From: Nocardioides anomalus
GTDB lineage: Bacteria > Actinomycetota > Actinomycetes > Propionibacteriales > Nocardioidaceae
Assembly: GCF_011046535.1 (NCBI RefSeq)
Contig: NZ_CP049257.1
Span: 2,666,001-2,730,000 of the forward strand
Direction: 5' to 3'
DNA: 64,000 bases
The position numbers were made by a program, and so were the translations under genes. Numbering within the stretch: the first letter of the stretch is position 1; each line of letters begins with the position of its first letter. This document shows, piece by piece, positions 31,852-40,063 of the stretch. The notes under the pieces are model-generated. The model was not told the DNA's origin, made no database searches, and was given only the letters and a program-made list of their open reading frames with translations.

Positions 31852-33675
31852 TCAGGCACCCTGACCGGCGATCTGGCCGGCGGCCACGTCGTACAGCAGC
31901 CTCCCGTCGACCACCACCGGAGCGAAGCGGGCCGCGACCCAGCGCTGGATCTCCTCCGCGGCCGCTCCCGCCGTACCGCCCGGGATGAGCCAGTGGACCT
32001 GTCCGGCCGCCACAAGCGCCTGGAAGCGGTGCAGTGTCGGCAGCGGGTCGCTCCCCTTGTAGCCGCCGATGGCCAGGACGGGTTCGTCGAGGGCCAACTC
32101 GTAGGCCGCCGCGGACCTGGCTCCCATCGCCGCGGCCGCCCAGGTGAACCGGTCCGAGTCCCGCGCCACGGTCGCGACGACCCCGGGCGCGAGGGGCTGG
32201 TAGCCGGTCAGGCCGGGGAACGGCGAGGCGCCCGCGGCCAGGAGCGCGGTGGTGGGCGCGGCCCGGCCCGGGCCGGCCATGGGCCCGGACCCCACGTGCG
32301 GGAGCCGCACCGTCTCCTCGGTGAACAGGACCGGTCCGGCGAGCGCAGAGACCAGAGCGGCGGCCGCCAGTGGCGAGGTGACCCGCACCGCACCCGACGC
32401 CGGGTGGAGCAGCGTGGCGACCACGACACCGACGGCGACCACTGGGAGGGCCACCCAGGCCAGGTCGGCGCCGACCACGGCGAGGGTCCCGGCGGCGAGC
32501 AGTGCCGTCGCCAGCACCGACCAGCACAGACGGCGCCGGACCAGGACATCGTCGCGGCGCTGCCAGGCCAGCCAGGTGCCGGTGCCGAGCACCGCGGCCA
32601 GGGCCGGGGCGAGCACCACGGTGTAGTAGGAGTGGAAGATGCCCGCCATCGCGGCGAACGTGGTTGTGCCGACGGCCGCCCAGGACGTCCAGAGCAGCAG
32701 ACCCGGGCGGATTCCCCGCAGGGCCGGCTCGCGACGGCTCACCTTCCAGGCGAGCGCGCCGAGGATGATCGCGGCCGGCACCAGCCACATCACCTCCCCA
32801 CCCAGGTCGGTGCGGCCGATCCGGGCCAGGTTCGTGGCAGCGAGCCCGCCGCCGGTCGCCGAGCTCTCGGTGTTGGTGGTGCTGCCGGTCAGCCGACCCA
32901 GCCCGTTGTAGCCCAGCGCGAGCTCGAGGACGGAGTTGGTGGGCGACCCGCCGACGAACGGCCGTCGGCCGGTCGGCCACAGCTCGACGAGCGCGACCCA
33001 CCAGCCCGCCGAGACCAGCACCGCGGCGCCGGCGCCGGTCAGCCGCCACAGGCGCGCTCCGACGGTGCCGGCACCGTGGCGCAGGTAGGTGAGCGTCAGC
33101 GCCGGGAGGACCACGAAGGCCTCGAGCATCTTGGTCAGGAAGCCGAGTCCGCAGAGCGCCCCCGCCAGGAGCAGCCACCACGTCGCCCGTGGGCTGTCCA
33201 CCGCACGCAGGACGGCCCAGGCGGCACCCACCAGCAGCAAGGTGAGCAGCGCGTCGGGGTTGTTGTAGCGGAAGACCAGCGCGGCGACCGGTGTCACCGT
33301 GAAGACGAGCCCGGCGAGGAGCGCGGGCGCCGCCGCTCCGGTCGCCCGTCGCACGCAGGCGTAGAGCAGCGCGACGGACCCGACGCCCTCGAGCGCCTGC
33401 GGTACCAGCAGACTCCACGACGACATCCCGAAGGCCCGCACCGACAGGGACATCGGCCAGAGCGCGAGCGGCGGCTTGTCGACGGTGATCGCGTTGGCCT
33501 GGTCGAGGGAGCCGAAGAGCATCGCCTTCCACGACTCGGCTCCGGCTTGGGCGGCGGCCGAGTAGTAGCTGTTGGCGTACCCGGAGACGTCGAGGTCCCA
33601 GCCGAAGACGAGCCCCGCGCACACCAGCATCCCGAGGAAGAGCGCGCGTTCCTGTCGAGCCCGGTCCCGGAGCAT
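31852..33675 (-). CDS. GT39-family membrane glycosyltransferase (YkcB-like)
   Basis: This 607-residue polytopic enzyme starts with one helix and the loop FGWDLDVSGYANSYYSAAAQ, then QANAITVDKPPLALWPMSL, characteristic of the YkcA/YkcB and ArnT-like families. About ten further helices follow, then a soluble C-terminal domain (SFPGLTGYQPLAPG-like segment, LDEPVLAIGGYKGSDPLP). It should take a sugar from polyprenyl phosphate and attach it to a wall polymer or lipid outside the membrane. ATG 33675 is six bases after the regulon -10 box, so it is leaderless. A GT2 enzyme encoded nearby (30467 or 14988) could make its donor. Confidence 0.9.
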   Translation of the reverse strand: MLRDRARQERALFLGMLVCAGLVFGWDLDVSGYANSYYSAAAQAGAESWKAMLFGSLDQANAITVDKPPLALWPMSLSVRAFGMSSWSLLVPQALEGVGSVALLYACVRRATGAAAPALLAGLVFTVTPVAALVFRYNNPDALLTLLLVGAAWAVLRAVDSPRATWWLLLAGALCGLGFLTKMLEAFVVLPALTLTYLRHGAGTVGARLWRLTGAGAAVLVSAGWWVALVELWPTGRRPFVGGSPTNSVLELALGYNGLGRLTGSTTNTESSATGGGLAATNLARIGRTDLGGEVMWLVPAAIILGALAWKVSRREPALRGIRPGLLLWTSWAAVGTTTFAAMAGIFHSYYTVVLAPALAAVLGTGTWLAWQRRDDVLVRRRLCWSVLATALLAAGTLAVVGADLAWVALPVVAVGVVVATLLHPASGAVRVTSPLAAAALVSALAGPVLFTEETVRLPHVGSGPMAGPGRAAPTTALLAAGASPFPGLTGYQPLAPGVVATVARDSDRFTWAAAAMGARSAAAYELALDEPVLAIGGYKGSDPLPTLHRFQALVAAGQVHWLIPGGTAGAAAEEIQRWVAARFAPVVVDGRLLYDVAAGQIAGQGA

Positions 33676-33681
33676 GCGCCC

Positions 33682-33714
33682 AGGCTGCGGCCTGGACCCT
33701 GACCGCGACCTGAC
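33682..33714 (-). promoter_or_regulatory. regulon promoter 9 for the second GT39 gene, with tandem upstream repeat
   Basis: Minus strand: GTCAGGTCGCGGTCAGGGT (33714-33696), -10 CAGCCT (33687-33682), six bases to ATG 33675. A second CAGGTTCTCGGCAGG pair starts at 33744, also with 11-base spacing and 21 bases from the first pair, so two dimers may bind. Confidence 0.8.
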
Positions 33715-33797
33715 CGCGTGCCGACGGCGCCTGCCGAGAACCTGCCGATCTGGCGACGCCCGTCGCGCGGACCGGTCCGCGGGGTAACCGGACACAC

Positions 33798-34460
33798 ATG
33801 GCCCACCACGACGAGGCGACGGGACGGCTCTGGCGAGTGGTCGCGGTGCTGGCCGCCTGCGTCGCCGTCGTCACGGTTGCGGTCGCCACCTCGTGGGGGC
33901 CGCTGCTGCGGCTCGACCACGCCGTCACGCGGAGCGCATTCGACGCGACGTACGGCCACGGAGGTCGCACGGCGGCCTGGCGATTCGTCACGGACTGGGG
34001 CTCACCGAACCCCATGCGGGTGGTGCTGCTGCTCGCCGCCGCCGTCGCGCAGGCCCGACGGCGGGCGGACCTGGCCGTCTGGCTGTTGGCGCTGACCCTG
34101 CTCGAGGCGGTCGTGGCGCCGGCGTCCAAGCTGCTGCTGGACCGGGCACGCCCGTCCTGGGCCGACCCCATCACGGTGCTGGGGTCGGCGTCCTACCCGT
34201 CCGGCCACGCCACGGCGGCGGCCACCACTGCGGTCGCCCTCGCCTTCGTCGTGCGCCGCGCGGCGGTGAGGTGGTGCGCCGGAGGGGTCGCGCTGCTGGT
34301 GGCGGCCAGCCGGGTCTTCCTCGGCGTGCACTACCTCAGCGACGTGGCCGGCGGGCTGCTGCTCGGCGCCCTGCTCGCGTCCGCGACGTACGCCGTGCTC
34401 CTCACCGCTCGTCCGCGGTCGCGCCGAGGACGTACGGCGAGCGCCCGAGCAGCCGCGTGA
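33798..34460 (+). CDS. PAP2-family lipid phosphatase (BcrC/PgpB-like)
   Basis: This 220-residue protein with about six hydrophobic segments carries the complete PAP2 signature: KLLLDRARP, ASYPSGHATAAATT and SRVFLGVHYLSDVAGG, holding the catalytic His pair and the Arg/Lys phosphate-binding residues. Likely substrates are undecaprenyl pyrophosphate or phosphatidyl lipids. ATG 33798 is the natural start. No CAGG promoter faces this gene, unlike the other phosphatases nearby. The last 59 bases overlap the convergent fetB-like gene. Confidence 0.93.
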   Translation: MAHHDEATGRLWRVVAVLAACVAVVTVAVATSWGPLLRLDHAVTRSAFDATYGHGGRTAAWRFVTDWGSPNPMRVVLLLAAAVAQARRRADLAVWLLALTLLEAVVAPASKLLLDRARPSWADPITVLGSASYPSGHATAAATTAVALAFVVRRAAVRWCAGGVALLVAASRVFLGVHYLSDVAGGLLLGALLASATYAVLLTARPRSRRGRTASARAAA

Positions 34461-35160
34461 CCAGGACCCCGCACACCGTCATCGACAGGGCGATCCCCGC
34501 CAGCACGACCAACTGGAACCGGGCCGCCTCCGCCGGACTGGCGCCACCGAACAGCGCGCCGACGAACGCACCGGGCAAGGTCACCAGCCCGGTCGACCTG
34601 GTCTGGTCGAGGTTGGCCAGCAGCGACTCCCGCACGGCCTCCTGGCCGATGTCCAGGTGCGCCCGAGCCGGCGTCGCCCCGAGGGACAGCCACGCCTCGA
34701 TCTCGTCGCGCCGGTGTCGGCAGCCGCGCAGGAAGTTGCGGCCCGCCAGGGTGGCGGCGCTCATCGCGCTGCCGATGATGATCCCCGCCACGGCGACCAG
34801 GTAGCGCACCTCGAGGTCGACCAGCCGCAACAGGAAGATCGACGTGAGGGCGACCGCTGCGCCGGCCGCGACGCCGGCGACCGCCGCGCGCCGGCCGTGC
34901 CACAGCTCGCGCAACCGCCCGGACGCCGTCCACGACGCGGTGGCCAGCATCAGGGCCAGGAACGCGACCACCGTCCCCGGCACCGAGAGGATCCCCCGGA
35001 GCAGGACGGCGACCACGCTCAGCTGGAGGACCGCCCGGGCCAGGGAGGTGAGCGGTGACCAGCCCAGACCGACCCCGGACCGCCACCCGACCAGGCAGGT
35101 CGCGGCCACGAGGACGAGCAGCCCGGCCCCGAACCACACGTAGTCCTGGACGGTGGCCAC
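34402..35160 (-). CDS. FetB/UPF0014-family membrane permease
   Basis: This 252-residue protein has about seven hydrophobic segments and the UPF0014 core: ARAVLQLSVVAVLLRGIL, IIIGSAMSAATLAGRNFL, IEAWLSLGATPARA and DQTRSTGLVTLPGAFVGALFGGASP. In E. coli FetB works with the ATPase FetA in iron export and oxidative-stress tolerance. No ATPase gene is adjacent, so the partner must be elsewhere. ATG 35160 fits the family. It lies convergent with the PAP2 gene and 35 bases downstream of the COG4705-like gene, perhaps on the same transcript. Confidence 0.88.
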   Translation of the reverse strand: MATVQDYVWFGAGLLVLVAATCLVGWRSGVGLGWSPLTSLARAVLQLSVVAVLLRGILSVPGTVVAFLALMLATASWTASGRLRELWHGRRAAVAGVAAGAAVALTSIFLLRLVDLEVRYLVAVAGIIIGSAMSAATLAGRNFLRGCRHRRDEIEAWLSLGATPARAHLDIGQEAVRESLLANLDQTRSTGLVTLPGAFVGALFGGASPAEAARFQLVVLAGIALSMTVCGVLVTRLLGRSPYVLGATADER

Positions 35161-35195
35161 GGGCCGACGCTACTGGCCGCGGTCGCGGACGCGGG

Positions 35196-36461
35196 TCAGC
35201 CGAGGGTGGTCAGCAGGGCCTGCATGGCCTTGTCCTCCGTCGCCTGGTCGGGGTTCTGGTCGCGGATCGAGGAGAGCACGTCGTCGATCTGGGTGTCGAC
35301 GTAGGTCCAGGCCTGGCAGTCCTTCGGCTGCAAGGTGTCCTGGTCGTCGTCCCAGGCGGTCTCCAGATCGGTGATGCGCGACTGTGCGCCCCTCTGGTCT
35401 CCCGAGTCCACGAGCCCTTGAGTGTCGGTCACGATGGTGCGGTAGTTCGCGACTGAGGAGGACGGGAACTTCTTGCCCACTGCTGCGGTGGCCTGGCTCT
35501 GGCTCAACGGGGAGCCGCTGCCGCACGAGGGCGCGGGGCCCTCCTCGCCGAGCGCGCTGGCGTGCGGCTGGGCGTTGGCCCAGGTCAGCAGGGCCACGGT
35601 GCCGAGGGCCGTGGCGGCGAGGGCCACGAGCGAGATGCGCCGTCGCTGCGGGGTCGACTCCGGCGCCGCTGTGCGCGGCGCGTCCTCGTCCTCGATCACG
35701 TCGGCCCGGGTCACCGACAGGTAGACCACGGTGGCCAGGATCGCGCCGAGGAAGATCAGGCTGGTCCCGAACACCCCGATCCCGAGCCCCTGCTCGCTCT
35801 TGGGCAGCCCGAACCAGTCACCGATGTTGGCGCCCAGCGGCCGGGTGAGGATGTAGGCGACCCAGAAGGTCAGCACGGCGTCGGCGCCGAAGCGCCACAG
35901 CGCGGTGACGATGGCGATGAGGGCGAGCGGCAGCAGCACCGACTTGCCCGGACCCCAGCCGGTCAGCTCCAGCGACCAGTCGCCGGTCGCCGTGCCGAGG
36001 GCGAAGGTGACCAGGATGGCGAACCAGTAGAAGCTCTCCCGCGGGGTCGTGACGATGCTGTGGATGGACAGGGTCCGCTCGCGGGCGTACCAGACCGAGA
36101 AGGTCGCCGCGAGCAGCACCGCGAAGACGGTGGTGCTGATCCACAGCGGCACGCCGAGCTGGTCGGTGAGGATGTCGGTGTACAGGGTGCCGGTCACGCT
36201 GACCACCACGACCGTGAGCCAGTACGCCGCGGGCACGTAGCGTCGCAGCCGCATCTGGACGGCCAGGACCACGGCGAAGATGACCGTGAACAGGACGGCG
36301 GTCTTCACCAGGCCGACCCCGAGGGTCATGTTGATCCAGTCGGCGAAGCTCTCGCCCACCGTGGTGCACAGGATCTTGATCACCCAGAACCAGATGGTCA
36401 CCTCGGGGACCTTGTTGAGCATCTGTCGTACGTCGGGAGCGACGGCGGTGCGTTGGGTCAT
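35196..36461 (-). CDS. COG4705-like membrane protein with extra extracytoplasmic domain
   Basis: The 421-residue protein has about eight membrane helices matching the COG4705 'membrane-anchored protein' family: VPEVTIWFWVIKILCTTVGESFADW, AVQMRLRRYVPAAYWLTVVVVSVTGTLYTDI, FYWFAILVTFALGTATGDW and FWVAYILTRPLGANIGDWF. After about residue 265 comes a further helix and a roughly 120-residue polar domain (CGSGSPLSQSQATAAVGKKF to the end) that I do not recognise. ATG 36461 lies six bases after the regulon -10 box, implying leaderless expression. Function is unknown. Confidence 0.85.
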   Translation of the reverse strand: MTQRTAVAPDVRQMLNKVPEVTIWFWVIKILCTTVGESFADWINMTLGVGLVKTAVLFTVIFAVVLAVQMRLRRYVPAAYWLTVVVVSVTGTLYTDILTDQLGVPLWISTTVFAVLLAATFSVWYARERTLSIHSIVTTPRESFYWFAILVTFALGTATGDWSLELTGWGPGKSVLLPLALIAIVTALWRFGADAVLTFWVAYILTRPLGANIGDWFGLPKSEQGLGIGVFGTSLIFLGAILATVVYLSVTRADVIEDEDAPRTAAPESTPQRRRISLVALAATALGTVALLTWANAQPHASALGEEGPAPSCGSGSPLSQSQATAAVGKKFPSSSVANYRTIVTDTQGLVDSGDQRGAQSRITDLETAWDDDQDTLQPKDCQAWTYVDTQIDDVLSSIRDQNPDQATEDKAMQALLTTLG

Positions 36462-36467
36462 GGCAGC

Positions 36468-36500
36468 ACGGTGACGCCCGCAACCTGTCACACACCTGAC
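36468..36500 (-). promoter_or_regulatory. regulon promoter 10 for the COG4705-like gene
   Basis: Minus strand: GTCAGGTGTGTGACAGGTT (36500-36482), -10 CACCGT (36473-36468), six bases to ATG 36461. It is back-to-back with promoter 11. Confidence 0.82.
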
Positions 36501-36521
36501 TGCGACCGGCGTGGACGCGCA

Positions 36522-36554
36522 GTCAGGTTGTCGGCAGGTGGTCCGGCCTACCGT
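36522..36554 (+). promoter_or_regulatory. regulon promoter 11 for the ABC exporter operon
   Basis: Plus strand: GTCAGGTTGTCGGCAGGTG (36522-36540), -10 TACCGT (36549-36554), then a leader of about 20 bases with GAGAGG before ATG 36579. Confidence 0.82.
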
Positions 36555-36578
36555 GGGAGGAAACCACGAGAGGTCGTC

Positions 36579-37520
36579 ATGATCGAAGCGCAAGCGCTCA
36601 CCAAGAGGTACGACGCGAAGCTCGCGGTCGACGACCTCTCCTTCACCGTCCGGCCGGGCGTGGTCACCGGTTTCCTCGGTCCGAACGGTGCCGGCAAGTC
36701 CACGACGATGCGGATGATGATCGGCCTGGACCGCCCGTCGTCGGGCTCGGTCTCGATCAACGGCAGGCCGTACGCCGAGCACGCCGCCCCGCTGCACGAG
36801 GTCGGCGCCCTGCTCGAGGCCCGCGGCATCCACCCGGGCCGGAGCGCCCGCAACCACCTGCGCGCCCTCGCGCTGACCAGCGGCATCAGCCGCGGCCGGG
36901 TCGACCAGGTGCTGGACATGGTGGGGCTGACCTCGGTCGCCGGGCAGCGCGTCGGCTCCTTCTCGCTCGGCATGGGCCAGCGCCTCGGGGTGGCCGCCGC
37001 CCTGCTCGGCGACCCGCACACGCTGATCCTCGACGAGCCGGTCAACGGCCTCGACCTCGACGGCATCCGGTGGATCCGGGCGCTGCTGCGCCGGCTGGCG
37101 GACGAGGGCCGCACGGTGTTCCTGTCCTCGCACCTGATGAGCGAGATGGCGGTCACCGCCGACCACGTCATCGTCATCGGCCAGGGCCGGCTGCTGCGCG
37201 ACCAGCCGATGGCCGACTTCATCCGCGAGGCCGACGTGGACTCGATCCGCGTCGTCACTCCCGACCGCGAGCGGCTGGCCCAGGCGCTCGAGCGGTCCGG
37301 CGCGACGGTGACCACCGACCAGGACTCCACCGAGCCGGCGCTGACCGTCGCCGGCACCACCGCCCGTGAGGTCGGCACCCTCGCCGCCGAGGCGGGCATC
37401 ACCCTGTGGGAGCTGACCCCGAGCGCCGGCTCCCTCGAGGACGCCTACCTCGCCCTCACCCGCGAGTCCCTGGACTACCAGGACCGCGCCGACGACCCCA
37501 GCCAGGAGCTCGCCTCGTGA
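36579..37520 (+). CDS. ABC transporter ATP-binding protein (BcrA-like)
   Basis: The 313-residue ATPase has Walker A GPNGAGKSTTMRMM near residues 37-50, the signature FSLGMGQRLGVAAALLGDP and Walker B LILDEPVNGLDLDG. The H-loop is SSHLMSE. A C-terminal accessory domain of about 90 residues follows, as in the BcrA/drug-export (DRA) family. It powers the ABC-2 permease encoded next (GTGA overlap). Antibiotic or lipid export is likely, and bacitracin-type resistance would fit the UppP/PAP2/DedA company. ATG 36579 follows GAGAGG with a five-base gap. Confidence 0.93.
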   Translation: MIEAQALTKRYDAKLAVDDLSFTVRPGVVTGFLGPNGAGKSTTMRMMIGLDRPSSGSVSINGRPYAEHAAPLHEVGALLEARGIHPGRSARNHLRALALTSGISRGRVDQVLDMVGLTSVAGQRVGSFSLGMGQRLGVAAALLGDPHTLILDEPVNGLDLDGIRWIRALLRRLADEGRTVFLSSHLMSEMAVTADHVIVIGQGRLLRDQPMADFIREADVDSIRVVTPDRERLAQALERSGATVTTDQDSTEPALTVAGTTAREVGTLAAEAGITLWELTPSAGSLEDAYLALTRESLDYQDRADDPSQELAS

Positions 37521-38362
37521 CCACCTCCACCCACGCACGCCCGGCCGACGACTCCGCACCCGTCGCCCGCGCCACCCACGTCGAGGGCCGGGTCGACGGG
37601 CGGGTCACCGCGGGAGGCGTCATCGCCTCGGAGTGGCTCAAGTTCCGCAGCCTCCGCTCGACTCTGCTGGTGCTGGCCGCCGCCGTCGTCGGCATGGTCG
37701 CCTTCGGCGCGATCATCGCCTACAACACCCGCCACCCCGCGGGGGTCGACCCGGAGGATCTGGTCGCCTCCGGGCCGCTGCAGGGCTACTACCTGGGCCA
37801 GCTGCTCATGGGTGCGCTCGGCGTCCTAGTGGTCAGCGGCGAGTACAGCTCCGGCATGATCCGGGCGACCCTGGCCGCCGTACCGCGACGCGTGCCGGTG
37901 CTGGTGGCGAAGGCCGTGGTCTTCACCGTCGTCGTCGGCGTGGCCATGGTCGTCGCCTCGGTGGTCGCGTTCCTGCTCGCCCAGTCGGTCCTGTCCGGCT
38001 ACCGCCCGACGTACAGCCTGTCCGACGGCAGCACGCTGCGGGTCGTGGTCGGCACCGGTGTCTACCTCACCCTCGTCGGGTTGATCGGCAGCGTCTTCGG
38101 CTGGCTGGTCCGCAGCACCCCCGGAGCGCTCGTCGCCACCCTGGCCGTGATCCTCGTGCTGCCGATCCTCTTCGAGCTGGTCTTCCCCAGCTGGGGCACC
38201 TACATCGCCGCCTACCTGCCCACCGGAGCCGGCCAGAGCTTCTCGACCACCCTGGCGCAGCCGCACGCCCTCTCCCCCTGGGTCGGGCTCGCCGTCATGG
38301 TCGCCTGGGTCCTCGGCGGTCTCGTGGCCTCCGCGGTCGTGCTGCAGCGCCGGGACGCCTGA
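37517..38362 (+). CDS. ABC-2 family permease
   Basis: This 281-residue protein has a polar N terminus and six hydrophobic segments: STLLVLAAAVVGMVAFGAII, YYLGQLLMGALGVLVVSGEY, AVVFTVVVGVAMVVASVVAFLL, VVVGTGVYLTLVGLIGSVFG, ATLAVILVLPILFEL and VGLAVMVAWVLGGLVASAVV. EYSSGMIRATL after the second helix is typical of the ABC-2 permeases linked to BcrA-like ATPases. GTG 37517 overlaps the ATPase stop. A strong hairpin terminator follows at 38377. Confidence 0.92.
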   Translation: MTTSTHARPADDSAPVARATHVEGRVDGRVTAGGVIASEWLKFRSLRSTLLVLAAAVVGMVAFGAIIAYNTRHPAGVDPEDLVASGPLQGYYLGQLLMGALGVLVVSGEYSSGMIRATLAAVPRRVPVLVAKAVVFTVVVGVAMVVASVVAFLLAQSVLSGYRPTYSLSDGSTLRVVVGTGVYLTLVGLIGSVFGWLVRSTPGALVATLAVILVLPILFELVFPSWGTYIAAYLPTGAGQSFSTTLAQPHALSPWVGLAVMVAWVLGGLVASAVVLQRRDA

Positions 38363-38376
38363 CCCCGAGACGACGA

Positions 38377-38411
38377 ACCGCCCGTGACCTGATGAGCAGG
38401 TCACGGGCGGT
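38377..38411. terminator. bidirectional hairpin terminator
   Basis: A perfect 15-base stem, ACCGCCCGTGACCTG with CAGGTCACGGGCGGT, closes a five-base loop (ATGAG). It lies between the ends of the convergent ABC permease (38362) and glnA (38424), so it can serve both. There is no clear U tract, as is common in high-GC actinobacteria. Confidence 0.85.
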
Positions 38412-38423
38412 CCGCTGGAAGAC

Positions 38424-39842
38424 TCAGATGTCGTAGTACAGCTCGAACTCGTGCGGGTGCGGGCGCAGCTGCACGGGGGCGATCTCGTTCTGGCGCTTGT
38501 AGTCGATCCAGGTCTCGATCAGGTCGGGCGTGAAGACGTTGCCGACGGTCAGGAACTCGTGGTCCGCCTCGAGGGAGTCGAGGACGGCACCGAGCGAGGT
38601 CGGGACCTGGTCGATCTCGGCCATCTCGTCCGGCGGGAGCTCGTAGATGTCCTTGTCGATGGGCGCCGGGGGCTCGGTCTTGTTCTTGATGCCGTCGACG
38701 CCGGCCAGCATGAGAGCGGAAAACGCGAGGTAGGGGTTCGCCGACGGGTCGGGGAACCGGCACTCCACGCGCTTGGCCTTGGGGTTGGAGCCCGTGATCG
38801 GGATCCGGACGCTGGCCGAGCGGTTGCGGCTGGAGTAGACGAGCGAGATCGGGGCCTCGAAGCCCGGCACCAGGCGGTGGTAGGAGTTCACCGACGGGTT
38901 GGTGAAGGCCAGCAGCGAGGGCGCGTGCTGCAGGATGCCGCCGATGTACCAGCGGGCGGTGTCGGACAGCCCGCCGTACCCGGTCTCGTCGTAGAACAGC
39001 GGGTCGCCGTCGCGCCACAGGGACTGGTGGACGTGCATGCCGGAGCCGTTGTCGCCGAAGATCGGCTTGGGCATGAAGGTGACCGACTTGCCGGCCTCCC
39101 AGGCGGTGTTCTTGATGAGGTACTTGAACTTCATCACGTCGTCGGCGGCCTTGAGCAGCGTGTCGAAGCGGTAGTTGATCTCCGCCTGACCCGCGGTGCC
39201 GACCTCGTGGTGCGCCCGCTCGACGAGCAGCCCGCAGTTCTCGAGGTTCTTGACCATGGCGTCGCGCAGGTCGCCGTAGTGGTCGTACGGCGCGACCGGG
39301 AAGTAGCCGCCCTTGAAGCGGGTCTTGTAGCCCCGGTTGTCGCCCTCCTGGCCCGAGTTCCACCAGCCCTCGACCGAGTCGATGTGGTAGTAGCCCTCGT
39401 TGGCGTCGGTGGAGTAGCGCACCGAGTCGAAGATGTAGAACTCGGCCTCCGGCGCGAAGTACGCCGTGTCCGCGATCCCGGTGGTGCCGAGGTAGGTCAG
39501 CGCCTTGCGCGCGATGTTGCGGGGGTCGCGGGAGTAGGCCTCGCCCGTGATCGGGTCGTGGATGAAGAAGCTCAGGTTGAGCGTCTTGGCCACGCGGAAC
39601 GGGTCGACGTACGCCGTGGTCGGGTCCGGGAACAGCGCCATGTCCGACTCGTTGATGGCCTGGAACCCGCGGATCGAGGAGCCGTCGAAGGCCAGGCCGT
39701 CGTCGAAGACGCTCTGGTCGAAGGAGGACACCGGCACGGTGAAGTGCTGCTCGATGCCGGGCAGGTCGACGAAGCGGACGTCGACGAACTCGACGCCCTC
39801 GTCCTTGACGAACTTGAGCAGCTCGTCGCTGTTCTGGAACAT
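38424..39842 (-). CDS. glnA: type I glutamine synthetase
   Basis: This 472-residue enzyme makes glutamine from glutamate, ammonia and ATP. Family segments are intact: [55 protein letters not shown] and [23 protein letters not shown] near residue 400 carries the tyrosine used for adenylylation in GlnA-I beta enzymes. ATG 39842 follows GGAGAG. A GlnR box lies 72 bases upstream, so nitrogen control is likely. Confidence 0.98.
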   Translation of the reverse strand: MFQNSDELLKFVKDEGVEFVDVRFVDLPGIEQHFTVPVSSFDQSVFDDGLAFDGSSIRGFQAINESDMALFPDPTTAYVDPFRVAKTLNLSFFIHDPITGEAYSRDPRNIARKALTYLGTTGIADTAYFAPEAEFYIFDSVRYSTDANEGYYHIDSVEGWWNSGQEGDNRGYKTRFKGGYFPVAPYDHYGDLRDAMVKNLENCGLLVERAHHEVGTAGQAEINYRFDTLLKAADDVMKFKYLIKNTAWEAGKSVTFMPKPIFGDNGSGMHVHQSLWRDGDPLFYDETGYGGLSDTARWYIGGILQHAPSLLAFTNPSVNSYHRLVPGFEAPISLVYSSRNRSASVRIPITGSNPKAKRVECRFPDPSANPYLAFSALMLAGVDGIKNKTEPPAPIDKDIYELPPDEMAEIDQVPTSLGAVLDSLEADHEFLTVGNVFTPDLIETWIDYKRQNEIAPVQLRPHPHEFELYYDI

Positions 39843-39913
39843 GCAGTCTCTCCTGACGCTGTTGAGGTCCAGCGCAACGTATGCAGGGGCAGTTTCTCGA
39901 CCGTATCGCGATT

Positions 39914-39929
39914 GTTTCGGCCGTGTAAC
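39914..39929. promoter_or_regulatory. GlnR box upstream of glnA
   Basis: GTTTC-GGCCGT-GTAAC matches, in reverse complement, the actinobacterial GlnR pattern GTnAC-n6-GaAAC. It lies 72 bases before the glnA start, in the only gap between glnA and the divergent RDD gene. A single box rather than the usual two-box array is visible. Confidence 0.65.
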
Positions 39930-40063
39930 AGGTGTCCCGGCCCCGTGAACAGCCCGTACGCCAGACACCACCGGCCAACAGCGCGCCGATGCGCAGGGCT
40001 CAGGTCGCGGTCTCCCGGCCACCGGACTCGAGGGACGCGCCAGCGGCCTGAGAGGCTGGTGGC

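Noticed and set aside
33715..33797. A regulon promoter for the plus-strand PAP2 gene at 33798
   Set aside because: All CAGG copies here point to the minus strand, toward the GT39 gene; none has the right spacing on the plus strand.
38377..38411. CAGGTCACG in the hairpin as another regulon box
   Set aside because: It has no second CAGG at 11 bases and no -10 box at 14; it is explained fully by the perfect terminator stem.
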